Part shown: positions 24,218-33,372 of the stretch, in pieces
Numbering within the stretch: position 1 is the stretch's first letter
How the letters are laid out: the number at the start of each line of letters is the position of its first letter
Assembly: GCF_000993805.1 (NCBI RefSeq)
Contig: NZ_CP009961.1
Coordinates: forward strand, 24,001 to 88,000
Direction of reading: 5' to 3'
Length of the DNA: 64,000 nt
Source of the DNA: Thermofilum uzonense
GTDB lineage: Archaea; Thermoproteota; Thermoprotei; Thermofilales; Thermofilaceae
Notes under the pieces: generated by a model
Seen by the model: the letters and a program-made list of their open reading frames with translations, nothing else
What the model was told of the DNA's origin: nothing
Databases searched by the model: none
Position numbers and translations under genes: made by a program

Positions 24218-25318
24218 ATGGAAACTTATAAGAGGCACGTTGAAAAACTCCTGAAAATTCTCACCGATAAAAACCTCAAAGCTGCTTTGGTATTTAATCC
24301 AGCGAATATCTTTTACTTCACTGGGACAGATGCTCCCTCCGCAACTTTGATATTCGAGGATTCGCGTGTTGTTTCTATTTCAAGCAGGCTGGAATATCTC
24401 AGAGCTGTCGAGGAACACTTGATAGGAGAGGTGTATGCCTTTTCCCGAGCTACTGAGGTTGCCGAATACGAAAAGATTATACAGGGTGATCTCTACGAAT
24501 CCATCAAGAAATTATTGGAAGGAATGACGCCTGAGCGAATAGGCGTTGTGGGGGGTAGCGCTGATCTCAGGCAAAAGCTCACCGAGAAGATAGGCCCAGG
24601 CTTTCAAGATCTTTCAAGAGAAGTTTCCCTCCTACGCAGACAAAAAGACTTAGACGAGCTTGAGCGGATCAAGTCGGCTATAAGAATCGGCGAATATGCG
24701 ATGTCTAAGGCTCTTAATGCGCTCGAGAAAGGCGTAACGGAATATGAGGTTGTAGCAGAGGTGCTGTATGCCATTCATAGAAATAATGCAACCCCCTCCT
24801 TTGACCCTATAGTCGCCTTTGGTGAGCATGCATCTCATCCTCACGCAAAGCCAAGTAGGAGAGAACTCCAGGAGGGTGATGTCGTTAAAATCGATCTGGG
24901 GGCACGTGTGCAAGGATACTGTAGCGATATGACAAGAACCGTGATCTTTGGAAGAGTATCTACTAAACAGGAAAGGATAATAAAAGCTGTTCATAGAGCT
25001 CAGGAGAGGGCAATTGAAGCTTTGCGAGCCGGTGTGAGGGCTAGAGAAGTGCACATGGAAGCCTATAGGATCTTGAAAGAGGAGGGGCTTCACAACTATT
25101 TTAATCATGGCTTAGGGCATGGTGTGGGCATTGAGATACATGAAGAGCCTTATCTAAATGCTGAGACTGAGGCTGAGTTGCTTGTAGGAGACATCGTAAC
25201 CGTAGAGCCTGGAGTCTACATGGCTGGTTATCTCGGTGTGCGTATAGAAGACATGATTTTAGTTAAAGAAGAGGGCACCGAACTCTTAACTTATTTCCCG
25301 AAAGATTACATTATTTAG
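24218..25318 (+). CDS. M24-family aminopeptidase, Xaa-Pro dipeptidase-like
   Basis: A 366-residue creatinase/prolidase-fold peptidase. The C-terminal pita-bread domain carries the five metal ligands in order: the aspartates of KIDLGARVQGYCSDMTRTV, the histidine of NHGLGHGVGIEIHEEPYL, and the glutamates of VTVEPGVYM and GVRIEDMILV. The N-terminal 130 residues form the usual creatinase-like domain (ALVFNPANIFYFTGTDAP). The likely role is cleavage of Xaa-Pro dipeptides in cytoplasmic peptide recycling. It is divergent from the tRNA-Trp gene and followed 6 bases later by the DUF99 gene. Confidence 0.92.
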   Translation: METYKRHVEKLLKILTDKNLKAALVFNPANIFYFTGTDAPSATLIFEDSRVVSISSRLEYLRAVEEHLIGEVYAFSRATEVAEYEKIIQGDLYESIKKLLEGMTPERIGVVGGSADLRQKLTEKIGPGFQDLSREVSLLRRQKDLDELERIKSAIRIGEYAMSKALNALEKGVTEYEVVAEVLYAIHRNNATPSFDPIVAFGEHASHPHAKPSRRELQEGDVVKIDLGARVQGYCSDMTRTVIFGRVSTKQERIIKAVHRAQERAIEALRAGVRAREVHMEAYRILKEEGLHNYFNHGLGHGVGIEIHEEPYLNAETEAELLVGDIVTVEPGVYMAGYLGVRIEDMILVKEEGTELLTYFPKDYII

Positions 25319-25324
25319 GGCTAT

Positions 25325-25921
25325 ATGATTCATCTGACCAAACCAGCTTTTCGGGTTCTCGGTGTTGCCGAGTGCTTCAATAAAAGGCAGAAGAAGTCTG
25401 TTCAGGCTGCCGTATCGTACAGGCGTGACGGAATAATCGACGGGTTCTATCTAACATGGACTAGGGTAGGTGGTCTTGATGCAACCGAGAAGATAATTCA
25501 ACTTGTTAAAAGCACAGGAAGAAGGGACTTTAACCTTATAATGCTTAATGGTTGCATTATAAGTTGGTTCAACATCGTTGACATATATCGCGTTTACGAG
25601 GAACTGAGCTTACCCGTTCTATGCCTCAGTTATGAAGAATCTGAGGGTTTAGAACGGTATCTGAGAGATTATTTCCCAGGAGACGAAGAAAGGCTACAGA
25701 TGTATTATAAACTTGGTGAAAGAAAACTAGTCTATATTCGAAGGACTAGAAGCTACGTGTATGTCCGGTCAGTAGGCCTAGATGAGAGCGAGACAAGAGA
25801 AGTACTAAACCTGGTTACTCTGCACGGCAAAATACCTGAACCTTTGCGATTAGCTCAGAGTCTAGCACGTACTGTTCACGAGTTTTTGAATTCCAACGAC
25901 CCCTCGTTTTTAAACGAATAA
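25325..25921 (+). CDS. DUF99 (UPF0215) family protein
   Basis: A 198-residue protein of the archaeal DUF99 family, whose fold is related to endonuclease V. Family landmarks are FRVLGVAECFNKRQKKSVQAAVSYRRDGIIDGF, FNLIMLNGCIISWFNIVDI, LPVLCLSYEESEGL and the C-terminal RLAQSLARTVHEFL. The biochemical function is not established. It starts 6 bases after the peptidase stop, so co-transcription is likely. Confidence 0.85.
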   Translation: MIHLTKPAFRVLGVAECFNKRQKKSVQAAVSYRRDGIIDGFYLTWTRVGGLDATEKIIQLVKSTGRRDFNLIMLNGCIISWFNIVDIYRVYEELSLPVLCLSYEESEGLERYLRDYFPGDEERLQMYYKLGERKLVYIRRTRSYVYVRSVGLDESETREVLNLVTLHGKIPEPLRLAQSLARTVHEFLNSNDPSFLNE

Positions 25922-25972
25922 ATCTTTACGTAAACTGAAGGAATATATTTTGGTGCCTCATAAAATTTCTCA

Positions 25973-27016
25973 ATGCTAAGACTCCCAAGAACTATTGAGT
26001 GGAAAGACGGTATAGTGAGACTAATAAACCAAAAGGAATTACCGGATAGGCTCATCTATATCGAGACCTCTGACTGGAGAAGGGTTGCCAAAGCTATAAA
26101 GGACATGGAAATACGAGGTGCACCAGCAATAGGTGTTGCTGCAGGCTACGCACTGGCTCTTTTTGCATACCACTGGCGGGGAGAGTCCCTCGAATCTTTC
26201 AAACGTGAGCTATTCCAGGCGGCTGAGGAAGTTAAGAAAACCCGTCCTACAGCTGTTAATCTCTTCTGGGCTGTGGAGCGAATATTAAGTAAGGCAAGCC
26301 AGGTCTCGAGCATTGACGAGGCTAGAAGATCAATCATCGAGGAGGCGATAAACATCCATAAAGAGGATGAGCGGGCCAACCGACGTATAGGCGAGATAGG
26401 AGCGGAGCTAATAGAGGATGGAGACACCATTATTACGGTTTGCAATGCTGGATCGCTTGCTACCAGTTACTGGGGTACCGCTACAGCTCCGATGTACGTT
26501 GCTAGAGAGCAAGGTAAAAATATAAGGGTAATTGCGCTTGAGACGCGTCCCTATCTCCAGGGAGCTAGATTAACCGCATGGGAACTTAGCCAGGCAGGAA
26601 TCGACGTTGTCATAGCTACGGATAATAGCATTGGGATTCTTGCCATGAGGGAAAAGATTTCCCTAGCCATCGTTGGAGCAGACAGGGTGACACGCATAGG
26701 ATGGGTCGCCAACAAGCTGGGAACATATCCTCTAGCACTAGTATCCCGTGTTCACAATATTCCGTTCTACGTAGCAGCGCCTACAAGTACCCTGGACTTA
26801 AAGTCAAAGGATCCTACGGACTTCGAGATCGAAAAACGCGACCCGTCTGAGGTATTATACTGGAAGGGGACCAGAATAGCGCCCGAGGGCGTAAATGCTA
26901 TATACTATGCCTTTGATCTAACGCCACCACAGCTTATAACCGGGATAATAACGGAAGCCGGTATAATCTATCCTCCTTACGAGAAAAATATACCAAGGAC
27001 TCTCCAACGCGTTTAA
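25973..27016 (+). CDS. mtnA: Methylthioribose-1-phosphate isomerase-like protein (aIF2B family)
   Basis: A 347-residue member of the MtnA/eIF2B-alpha superfamily. It has the N-terminal MEIRGAPAIGVAAGYALAL, the catalytic cysteine in ITVCNAGSLATSYWGTA at about residue 160, RPYLQGARLTAWEL, and the catalytic aspartate in IVGADRVTRIGWVANKLGTY. These support isomerisation of 5-methylthioribose 1-phosphate in methionine salvage, although archaeal homologues can also act on ribose 1,5-bisphosphate or related substrates. No other salvage gene is adjacent. The SAM hydrolase gene in this window is another enzyme of SAM metabolism. Confidence 0.87.
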   Translation: MLRLPRTIEWKDGIVRLINQKELPDRLIYIETSDWRRVAKAIKDMEIRGAPAIGVAAGYALALFAYHWRGESLESFKRELFQAAEEVKKTRPTAVNLFWAVERILSKASQVSSIDEARRSIIEEAINIHKEDERANRRIGEIGAELIEDGDTIITVCNAGSLATSYWGTATAPMYVAREQGKNIRVIALETRPYLQGARLTAWELSQAGIDVVIATDNSIGILAMREKISLAIVGADRVTRIGWVANKLGTYPLALVSRVHNIPFYVAAPTSTLDLKSKDPTDFEIEKRDPSEVLYWKGTRIAPEGVNAIYYAFDLTPPQLITGIITEAGIIYPPYEKNIPRTLQRV

Positions 27017-27121
27017 CCTTTGTTTTGTGATCTAGATTTAAGTATAAGAGGGTTATCTTTTCTATTTTTCTGAAAACCGTGGGTCTTTTTAACCACAGCT
27101 TATTCTTAACAATGAAAGTCG

Positions 27122-27529
27122 ATGTCTGCAAAGCTCATACGACTCAAGCGCCTGATAGATCTGGTGCACGTCCTAAACGTGAGCCCGTTACCCTTAATTC
27201 ACCACTACACGCTAGAGTCGATGCACATATACTTTGTCCCGGTTAATCTCGGAGGAGAACCTAGCGTAATTTATTACTATGAGTCCCCCCAGCCATTGCA
27301 AGGAGTCTATATACTCTTCAATAATTTTTCAGGCGAGATAATCCTTTCCAATAAGTGGGTCTCGGATAGCAAATTCCTCATCATCCCCATAGTGGAAGTC
27401 GAGGCTCAAAGCTTCTTCTCTCCCAAAGAATTTCTCCAGGAAGTCAGGAAAAATAACCTCAAGAACAGAGAAAAGGATAAACATGCTAAAGTAGCCACAA
27501 CCGAGGAATTACTAGTTACACAACCCTAA
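27122..27529 (+). CDS. Hypothetical protein, 135 aa
   Basis: Not recognised. The first 100 residues look like a small beta-rich domain (MHIYFVPVNLGGEPSVIYYYE, GVYILFNNFSGEIILSNKWV, KFLIIPIVEVEAQ), and the C-terminal 30 are hydrophilic and basic, probably disordered (KNNLKNREKDKHAKV). There is no signal peptide or membrane segment. A TATA-like CTTTTTAACC at 27089-27098 lies about 28 bases before the ATG, so the message is likely leaderless. It stands alone ahead of the ribosomal operon. Confidence 0.5.
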   Translation: MSAKLIRLKRLIDLVHVLNVSPLPLIHHYTLESMHIYFVPVNLGGEPSVIYYYESPQPLQGVYILFNNFSGEIILSNKWVSDSKFLIIPIVEVEAQSFFSPKEFLQEVRKNNLKNREKDKHAKVATTEELLVTQP

Positions 27530-27708
27530 GGCTATTCATTTGGGCAGTCCCCCAAAAGCCAGGAATAATTCTCGCTATCAACTTCTAGCCATGCATTCCC
27601 CCTTAACACTCCATCTTATATATAGTGATTAGTACTTACTCCCCGCATCGAACTGGTCTGCTAACGCAGAGTTTATAAACAAATTAAACAAAGGCTAGCA
27701 GGGTTGAT

Positions 27709-28092
27709 ATGCAACGTGCAGTCTCGTCAAAACCAACTAAGGTGCGGAAGAGAGAAGTCTATACTGCTCCACTGCATGTACGGTCTAAACGTATTATAGC
27801 ACCTCTCTCTAAGGAGTTACGTGAGAAACTAGGTGTTCGAAGAGTACGTGTTAGAAAGGGAGACAGGGTTTTGATAGTTCGTGGGTCTTTTAAAGGACAT
27901 GAAGGGAAGGTTGTACGGGTTAACATAAAAAAAGAACGTATTTACGTCGAAGGCGCGGTTCTGCGGAAAGCCGACGGCACAGAGGTTCCGTTTCCTATTC
28001 ATCCCTCCAAGGTCATTATAATCGAGCTTGACCTGTCCGACAAACGTAGAAAGGAGCTTTTCGGCAAAGGTGCCTCTGGTGGTGGCTCATGA
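27709..28092 (+). CDS. rpl24: Ribosomal protein L24 (uL24)
   Basis: A 127-residue archaeal L24 with the KOW motif ([34 protein letters not shown]) that initiates large-subunit assembly. The start ATG follows GGGTTGAT; a strong TATA box (GTTTATAAACAAATTAAAC) at about 27671 drives the operon. L24 is first here, while in the canonical archaeal order S17 and L14 come before it; those genes are absent from the window. It overlaps S4e by 4 bases. Confidence 0.96.
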   Translation: MQRAVSSKPTKVRKREVYTAPLHVRSKRIIAPLSKELREKLGVRRVRVRKGDRVLIVRGSFKGHEGKVVRVNIKKERIYVEGAVLRKADGTEVPFPIHPSKVIIIELDLSDKRRKELFGKGASGGGS

Positions 28093-28829
28093 CGAGGAAG
28101 ATAAAGAGTAGCTTGAGACATTTGAGAAGGTCGGTTGCACCGCCTTTTTGGCCAATTAAGAGAAAAGAGTATGTCTGGACTGTGAAGCCTAAGCCGGGCC
28201 CTCATGCTATTAATAAGAGCATTCCTCTGGGAATCGTATTGAGGGATTTCCTTGGCTATGTAACTACAATGAAAGAGGCTAGGAGGGTTCTGGGGGAAAG
28301 GAAAATATCTGTCGATGGGAGGATTGTTACGGATTATAAGTTCCCTATAGGATTAATGGATTTGATACATATTATCCCGGAGGACAAATACTATAGGGTT
28401 GTTCCCGATAAGACAAACATGTTCAAGCTCGTTGAGGTTTCCAAGGATGAGGCTGGGCACAAGTTGGCCCGGATTATTAGAAAGCAAACAGTAAAAGGTG
28501 GGGGGATACAGATCACACTTCACGATGGCAGGAACCTCTTGCTGGCAAACAACGATCAATCTAGAAGCCTGAGGGTCCTAGATTCCGTCCTGATTACCGT
28601 TCCTAACCAATCTCTAGTTAGTCATATCCCATTAAAAGAGGGTGTGATGGCAGTTGTAACGGAGGGAAGACATACCGGCTTTATCGGCAGGGTTCAGACA
28701 ATTCAGCAGGTGTTCAAAAGGAGGAAGTCCATAGTGGTTCTGAAAGGCGAGAATGGGGAAGAAATTAGGACTATTCTTGAATACATCCTACCTGTAGGTC
28801 AAGACAAGCCTTTGATCACGATAAGGTGA
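28089..28829 (+). CDS. rps4e: Ribosomal protein S4e (eS4)
   Basis: A 246-residue S4e, specific to archaea and eukaryotes. It has the N-terminal [21 protein letters not shown], an S4-type RNA-binding segment ([36 protein letters not shown]), the central RS4 domain and a C-terminal KOW-like part ([17 protein letters not shown]). It overlaps L24 by 4 bases and L5 follows 7 bases after the stop, all on one transcript. Confidence 0.97.
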   Translation: MTRKIKSSLRHLRRSVAPPFWPIKRKEYVWTVKPKPGPHAINKSIPLGIVLRDFLGYVTTMKEARRVLGERKISVDGRIVTDYKFPIGLMDLIHIIPEDKYYRVVPDKTNMFKLVEVSKDEAGHKLARIIRKQTVKGGGIQITLHDGRNLLLANNDQSRSLRVLDSVLITVPNQSLVSHIPLKEGVMAVVTEGRHTGFIGRVQTIQQVFKRRKSIVVLKGENGEEIRTILEYILPVGQDKPLITIR

Positions 28830-28836
28830 ATGGAGG

Positions 28837-29382
28837 ATGAAAGGAGTCCCAGTTATGGAAACGGGTCACCCAATGCGCAGGATTTTCATAGCTAAAGTAG
28901 TTGTCAACATAGGAGTTGGAGAAGGTGGAGAGAGGCTTGCTAAGGCAGCTAAGCTCCTAGAAGAGCTCACGGGACAAAAGCCCTCGCTACGTCGGGCCAG
29001 AAAAAGCATAAAGGATTTCGGTGTCAGGAAAGGCGAGAATATAGCCGCGATGGTTACGCTAAGAGGTGAAAAAGCGATAAGTTTCTTGAAGAAGGCTTTT
29101 GCGGCTGTTGAGAACAGGATAAGCGAGTCAAGCATTGATCGTCACGGTAATTTCGCCTTTGGTGTTCGAGAGCACATACTTGTCCCTGGCGTGAAGTATG
29201 ATCCTGAAGTAGGAATATTCGGATTCGACGTCATTGTTGGAATGGAGCGCCCCGGTTATCGTGTAAAGCGGAGAAGAAGAAAGAAATCCAAAATTGGAAG
29301 AAACCATTACGTCACAAAGGAAGAGACGATAGCCTTTTTAGAAAAAGTTTTAGGCGTTCAGGTTATACGAACAAAGAGGTGA
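28837..29382 (+). CDS. rpl5: Ribosomal protein L5 (uL5)
   Basis: A 181-residue L5, the 5S rRNA-binding protein at the central protuberance. It carries NPMRR-like [57 protein letters not shown] and the C-terminal [26 protein letters not shown]. The ATG at 28837 sits behind GGAGG; another ATG at 28855 would also retain the whole domain. Its stop overlaps the S14 region. Confidence 0.95.
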   Translation: MKGVPVMETGHPMRRIFIAKVVVNIGVGEGGERLAKAAKLLEELTGQKPSLRRARKSIKDFGVRKGENIAAMVTLRGEKAISFLKKAFAAVENRISESSIDRHGNFAFGVREHILVPGVKYDPEVGIFGFDVIVGMERPGYRVKRRRRKKSKIGRNHYVTKEETIAFLEKVLGVQVIRTKR

Positions 29383-29387
29383 TGCAA

Positions 29388-29552
29388 TTGGCGAAACTAC
29401 ATCCACCTAAGAAGCGCAAATATGGAAAGGGTAGCAGGATGTGCGTGCGCTGCGGAACACACGAAGCAGTGATACGCATGTACGGTCTTAACCTGTGTCG
29501 ACGTTGTTTCCGGGAAGTAGCAGAAGAAATCGGCTTTAAGAAGTACTCTTAG
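29388..29552 (+). CDS. rps14: Ribosomal protein S14 (uS14), zinc-binding form
   Basis: A 54-residue S14, too short for most gene calls. Translation begins [22 protein letters not shown] and continues with [20 protein letters not shown]. Both CxxC pairs (CVRC and CRRC) are present, so this is the zinc-ribbon form. TTG at 29388 is the preferred start because GAGGTGAT lies 5 bases upstream and the protein then begins with the typical MAK; an ATG at 29382 adds two residues. It lies between L5 and S8, its conserved position. Confidence 0.95.
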   Translation: MAKLHPPKKRKYGKGSRMCVRCGTHEAVIRMYGLNLCRRCFREVAEEIGFKKYS

Positions 29553-29564
29553 GGGTGATTACAC

Positions 29565-29954
29565 ATGATAATGGATACGCTGGCTAATGCTCTTGCAACA
29601 ATACAAAACAATGAAGCTAGAGGTCATAAGGAATGCGTTATATATCCTTCATCCAAACTTATTGCACGAGTTTTAAATGTTTTGAAGCAGAACGGCTATA
29701 TCGAGGACTTCGAATACATTAATGATGGTCGCGGAGGAAAGTTCATTGTTAAACTCAATGGTCGTATAAACAAGTGTGGAGCAATCAAACCCAGGTTCTC
29801 TGTTAAAAAGGACGAGTACACGAAATGGGAGCAGGAGTATTTACCCTCGAGAGACATTGGAATTCTCGTCGTGTCCACACCCTACGGCGTCATGAGTCAT
29901 CGAGAAGCACAAGCTAAGAATCTTGGAGGGATCTTATTAGCTTTCGTCTATTAG
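29565..29954 (+). CDS. rps8: Ribosomal protein S8 (uS8)
   Basis: A 129-residue S8. It shows [60 protein letters not shown] and the C-terminal [29 protein letters not shown]8 binds helix 21 of 16S rRNA. In the canonical archaeal order L6 follows S8; here the next gene is L32e, 15 bases on, and L6 is missing. Confidence 0.97.
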   Translation: MIMDTLANALATIQNNEARGHKECVIYPSSKLIARVLNVLKQNGYIEDFEYINDGRGGKFIVKLNGRINKCGAIKPRFSVKKDEYTKWEQEYLPSRDIGILVVSTPYGVMSHREAQAKNLGGILLAFVY

Positions 29955-29968
29955 GTGGTGGGTTCAAA

Positions 29969-30424
29969 ATGAGCAGTGAAAATGTCGAAGGGAAAGAGAA
30001 GAAAAAAGAGAAAACCAGGATTAAACCAAGGCTAGATAAAGAAACAATAAAGAGCTTAAAGCTTAGGTCGATACTATCGGCCAAAAGACCTCGTTTCATC
30101 AGGATGAACTCTTGGATAATTAAAAGGCTAGACGACTCATGGAGAAGCCCCCGCAGGAGTCTAGACAACAAAATAAGACTTCAAAGGAAGGGCTTCCCTC
30201 CACTTGTTAAAATCGGATATAGGGGGCCCTTCTCTGTACGGAACCTTCATCCTTCGGGCTTCAAGGAGATCATAGTCCATAATCCTCAGGAACTCGAAGG
30301 GATAGATCCTAGTACCCAAGCTGTAAGAATCGCATCCACAGTAGGTAGACGTAAACGAATCGAAATAATTAAAAAGGCTGAAGAGAAGGGAATCCGTATA
30401 CTCAACGCAGGAGGTGTTGAATAA
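29969..30424 (+). CDS. rpl32e: Ribosomal protein L32e (eL32)
   Basis: A 151-residue L32e with a lysine-rich N-terminal extension of about 30 residues. The conserved core is RPRFIRMNSWIIKRLDDSWRSPRRSLDNKIRLQRKGFPPLVKIGYRGP, followed by LHPSGFKEIIVHNPQELEGIDP. It occupies the slot after S8 normally held by L6. GGTGGG lies ahead of the ATG, and the stop overlaps the L19e start (TAATG). Confidence 0.96.
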   Translation: MSSENVEGKEKKKEKTRIKPRLDKETIKSLKLRSILSAKRPRFIRMNSWIIKRLDDSWRSPRRSLDNKIRLQRKGFPPLVKIGYRGPFSVRNLHPSGFKEIIVHNPQELEGIDPSTQAVRIASTVGRRKRIEIIKKAEEKGIRILNAGGVE

Positions 30425-30867
30425 TGGATGTAAGTGTGGCTCGAAGGTTAGCCGCTTCAGTTCTCAAAGTAGGGGAAAGCAGGGTATGGATTGACCCAGA
30501 GAGGTTAGAGGAAGTTTCAGCGGCTATAACTCGAGAAGATGTTCGTCGGCTAATAAAAGACGGAGTTATAAAGGCTCTACCGCCATCAACTCCTTCTAGA
30601 GGACGCTTGAGAATCCGCAAATCAAAGAAAAGAGGAAAGGGTCCTGGAAGCAAAAAGGGTCCACGCATAGATGAAAAGGCTGTTTGGATAGCGCGTGTAC
30701 GATCGCAGAGAAGGTATCTCAAGGCGTTAAAAGCTAAAGGACTAATAGATAGGAAGAGTTTTTGGAGGGTTTACAAGCTAGTAAAGGGTGGAACTTTCAG
30801 GAGTCTATCCCATCTTAAGCTCTACCTTTCTGAGCATAAATTGGTAAAGGTGAAAGAAAGTGCCTAA
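30424..30867 (+). CDS. rpl19e: Ribosomal protein L19e (eL19)
   Basis: A 147-residue L19e of the large subunit. The opening [43 protein letters not shown] and the [22 protein letters not shown] basic loop are typical, followed by the long C-terminal helix region. It overlaps L32e by 1 base and L18 by 8 bases, so it is translationally linked on both sides. Confidence 0.96.
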   Translation: MDVSVARRLAASVLKVGESRVWIDPERLEEVSAAITREDVRRLIKDGVIKALPPSTPSRGRLRIRKSKKRGKGPGSKKGPRIDEKAVWIARVRSQRRYLKALKAKGLIDRKSFWRVYKLVKGGTFRSLSHLKLYLSEHKLVKVKESA

Positions 30868-31465
30868 AACCTCAACATACAGGTTACCATTGAAAAGACG
30901 TAGGCTGGGAATTACAAATTACTATAAACGTAGAAAGTTAATACTTTCCAAGAAGCCACGGTTGGTTGTAAGAGTTTTGTCGAGGACTATAATCGTCCAA
31001 CTGGTAAAGGTGCATCCGAAAGGTGATATAACGCTTGTATCATCTCACTCGAAAGAACTGTTAAGGTACGGGTGGAAGGGAGGCTCAAAGAACACTCCTG
31101 CAGCTTATCTTTTAGGTTTCCTTGCGGCCCTAAAGGCCCAGCAAAAAGGCATCAAAGAGGCAGTCCTCGACATAGGACTACATAGACCTGTTAAAGGTGC
31201 GCGTGTTTTCGCCGTCGCGAAGGGAGCGATCGATGGCGGGCTGAAGATCCCCGCAGACAACGAAATTTTCCCTGACGAGAGTCGTATAAAAGGAGAGCAC
31301 ATAGCAAGCTATGCCAAAGATCTCAAAGAAAAGAATCCAGAGCTCTACAAGGCACGCTTTTCGGAATACCTCTCCCAAGGCCTCGAACCTGAGAACATTC
31401 CAGAGCACTTCGAGGAAATCAAAAACAGCATCTTGAAGACGTTCAAAGAGGGTAAAAGTATTTAA
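30860..31465 (+). CDS. rpl18: Ribosomal protein L18 (uL18)
   Basis: A 201-residue archaeal L18, the other major 5S rRNA binder. Motifs include [93 protein letters not shown] and [11 protein letters not shown]. The start is GTG at 30860 inside the end of L19e. It is followed 32 bases later by S5. Confidence 0.96.
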   Translation: MPKTSTYRLPLKRRRLGITNYYKRRKLILSKKPRLVVRVLSRTIIVQLVKVHPKGDITLVSSHSKELLRYGWKGGSKNTPAAYLLGFLAALKAQQKGIKEAVLDIGLHRPVKGARVFAVAKGAIDGGLKIPADNEIFPDESRIKGEHIASYAKDLKEKNPELYKARFSEYLSQGLEPENIPEHFEEIKNSILKTFKEGKSI

Positions 31466-31497
31466 TGCACATATGGTAGCATGGAAGGGTGGATGCT

Positions 31498-32109
31498 ATG
31501 TCGCTAGGGAGTTGGGTTCCTCGAACCTATGTTGGAAGACTCGTAGCGGAGGGTAAAATAAAATCCATAGATGAGATTTTTTCAAGGAATCTACCTATAA
31601 GGGAAGTTGAAATAATTGACGCTCTACTACCTGATCTAAAGTTTGAAGTACTAAATGTCAACTTCGTCCAACGCCAGACAGACTCGGGTGAGGTTAGCCA
31701 GTACCAGGTTACAGTAGCGGTGGGAAACGAGAATGGTTATGTTGGTATTGGAATGGGCAAATCTAAGCATATAGGCACTGCCATAGACAAGGCGGTAAAA
31801 AGGGCCAAGCTCAACCTAATTCCAGTAAGAAGGGGCTGTGGGAGCTGGGAGTGTCTTTGCGGTCAGCCCCATAGCGTGCCCTTCAAGGTTGAGGGTAAGA
31901 GTGGGAGTGTCAGAGTTGTGCTATTACCTGCACCTAAGGGTGTAGGTATAGTTGCCTCTGACGTGGCGAAGACGGTTTTAAGGCTAGCCGGTATAAACGA
32001 TGTATGGTCAAGGTCCTTCGGCGAGACGCGAACAACTCACAACATGGCAAAGGCGGTATATGAGGCTCTCAAGGCAACCTATAAGGTTCACACCCCTGAT
32101 ATGTGGTGA
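31498..32109 (+). CDS. rps5: Ribosomal protein S5 (uS5)
   Basis: An approximately 203-residue S5. The start ATG at 31498 is chosen because GGGTGG lies 6 bases before it; GTG at 31489 is in frame. Conserved parts are SWVPRTYVGRLVAEGKI, VTVAVGNENGYVGIGMGKSKHIGTAIDKAVKRAKLNLIPVRRGCGSWEC and SVPFKVEGKSGSVRVVLLPAPKGVGIVASD, covering both the double-stranded RNA-binding-like and ribosomal-fold halves. L30 begins just after its stop. Confidence 0.96.
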   Translation: MSLGSWVPRTYVGRLVAEGKIKSIDEIFSRNLPIREVEIIDALLPDLKFEVLNVNFVQRQTDSGEVSQYQVTVAVGNENGYVGIGMGKSKHIGTAIDKAVKRAKLNLIPVRRGCGSWECLCGQPHSVPFKVEGKSGSVRVVLLPAPKGVGIVASDVAKTVLRLAGINDVWSRSFGETRTTHNMAKAVYEALKATYKVHTPDMW

Positions 32110-32114
32110 ATACA

Positions 32115-32585
32115 ATGACCCTGCTGTTCGTCTTGAGAATTAGGGGCAAACCTGATAGAACTCCGGACGAGGAGAAGGCACTGGAACTATTAAGGCTTCA
32201 CAAAACATGGCATGCAACACTTGTCCAGGATACTCCTTCAATTAGAGGCATGCTTGAAAAAAGTCTCAACAGCGTGGTTACGTATGGAGAGATCCGCCAC
32301 GAGGTTCTAGCTCAGTTACTGAAGAAATACGGAAGACTCGAAGGCAATAAAAGGCTTACAGAGGAATACCTCAAATCAATAGGCTACGACAGCTTTGAGA
32401 CGCTTGCCAGTGCACTAATAGAGGGTAAGGTTAAGTTCGAGGAAATACCAGGTCTTAAACCCGTCTTCAGGCTACATCCACCCTCAGGTGGCTTCCGAGG
32501 AACTATTAAAAAGAATTTCAAAGCTAGGGGAGTAACGGGCTACATGGGGGAAGAGATAAACAACCTTCTCCTGAAAATTTTATAA
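32115..32585 (+). CDS. rpl30: Ribosomal protein L30 (uL30)
   Basis: A roughly 156-residue archaeal L30, longer than the bacterial form. It has TLLFVLRIRGKPDRTPDEEKALELLRLHKTWHATLVQDTPSIRGMLEKSLNSVVTYGEI and the C-terminal KPVFRLHPPSGGFRGTIKKNFKARGVTGYMG. ATG at 32115 follows GGTGAAT; an upstream GTG at 32103 overlaps S5. A 330-base gap then separates it from L15, unusual for this operon. Confidence 0.94.
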   Translation: MTLLFVLRIRGKPDRTPDEEKALELLRLHKTWHATLVQDTPSIRGMLEKSLNSVVTYGEIRHEVLAQLLKKYGRLEGNKRLTEEYLKSIGYDSFETLASALIEGKVKFEEIPGLKPVFRLHPPSGGFRGTIKKNFKARGVTGYMGEEINNLLLKIL

Positions 32586-32919
32586 ACAATTTTGTTCTCC
32601 TCTCCTTTAAAATCCCTTGCTCTCTCCAGGTGAAAATCCAAGGAGCATTCATTATTTCAATAATGAAGAGTATATACGTTTTATTCCTTACGTGGACAGA
32701 CAGGTGTAACACTAAAGTGCTTTTCTTGAATATATTTTAGCTTATTCTTTGAAAAGGATAATTCAGGGTACTGTAGTGAACAATACAAGGCTGTTAAACT
32801 TTACACCATGGTATTGGTTCCTAGCTTTATTGCCTTATTAGTGTAAAGGCCGTCTCTTCCTACTCCTAACCCGGCAAAATTTTAAAAGCTCTTAGACTTT
32901 TGCTATGAGGTGCGTTAAA
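32586..32919 (+). other. Intergenic stretch between L30 and L15 with an inverted repeat and a promoter
   Basis: About 330 AT-rich bases without a convincing gene. CTTTACAC at about 32800 and GTGTAAAG at about 32840 form an 8-bp inverted repeat around roughly 36 bases, and an AATTTTAAAAGC TATA-like box at 32878-32889 suggests that L15-secY has its own promoter. T-rich runs after L30 (AATTTTGTTCTCCTCTCC) could end the upstream transcript. Confidence 0.45.
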
Positions 32920-33372
32920 TTGGTCAGACGAAAAGAGAGGAAAAGCAAGTATTTCCGTGGAAGCCGAACTCACGGATGGGGTAGGGTGGCCCAGCACCGT
33001 CGTAGTGGAAGAAAGGGTGGGCGTGGCTTCGTCGGGTATCACAAACATAAGTGGAGTTGGACTGTGAAGTATGCTCCAGACCTTTACGGGTCTTATGGCT
33101 TCAAGCGCCACCCTTCGATCGTTGTCCAATACGCTACGATTAACGTTGGCGTTTTGGATGAGCGGCTAGAAAAGTTGGTTGAAGCAGGTTTAGCCTCAAA
33201 AAGTGGAGATAAATACTTTGTTGATCTGTCAAAGCTGGGGATAAACAAGCTAACAGGCTCCGGGAGGATCAGCAAAAAAGTTGTCGTAACTGTCGCGAAG
33301 GCTACTGATAAGGCTTTACAGAAGATAAAAGAAGCCGGTGGAGATGTTTTAATTCCAGGTGACGAAAATTGA
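32920..33372 (+). CDS. rpl15: Ribosomal protein L15 (uL15)
   Basis: A roughly 150-residue L15. It has VRRKERKSKYFRGSRTHGWGRVAQHRRSGRKGGRGFVGYHKHKWSW near the N-terminus and the C-terminal VTVAKATDKALQKIKEAGGDVLIPG. TTG at 32920 is preferred as start because AGGTGCG lies 7 bases upstream and the product then begins MVRR as in relatives. An ATG at 32905 would add five residues and could be leaderless given the TATA box at about 32884. Its stop overlaps the secY start. Confidence 0.92.
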   Translation: MVRRKERKSKYFRGSRTHGWGRVAQHRRSGRKGGRGFVGYHKHKWSWTVKYAPDLYGSYGFKRHPSIVVQYATINVGVLDERLEKLVEAGLASKSGDKYFVDLSKLGINKLTGSGRISKKVVVTVAKATDKALQKIKEAGGDVLIPGDEN

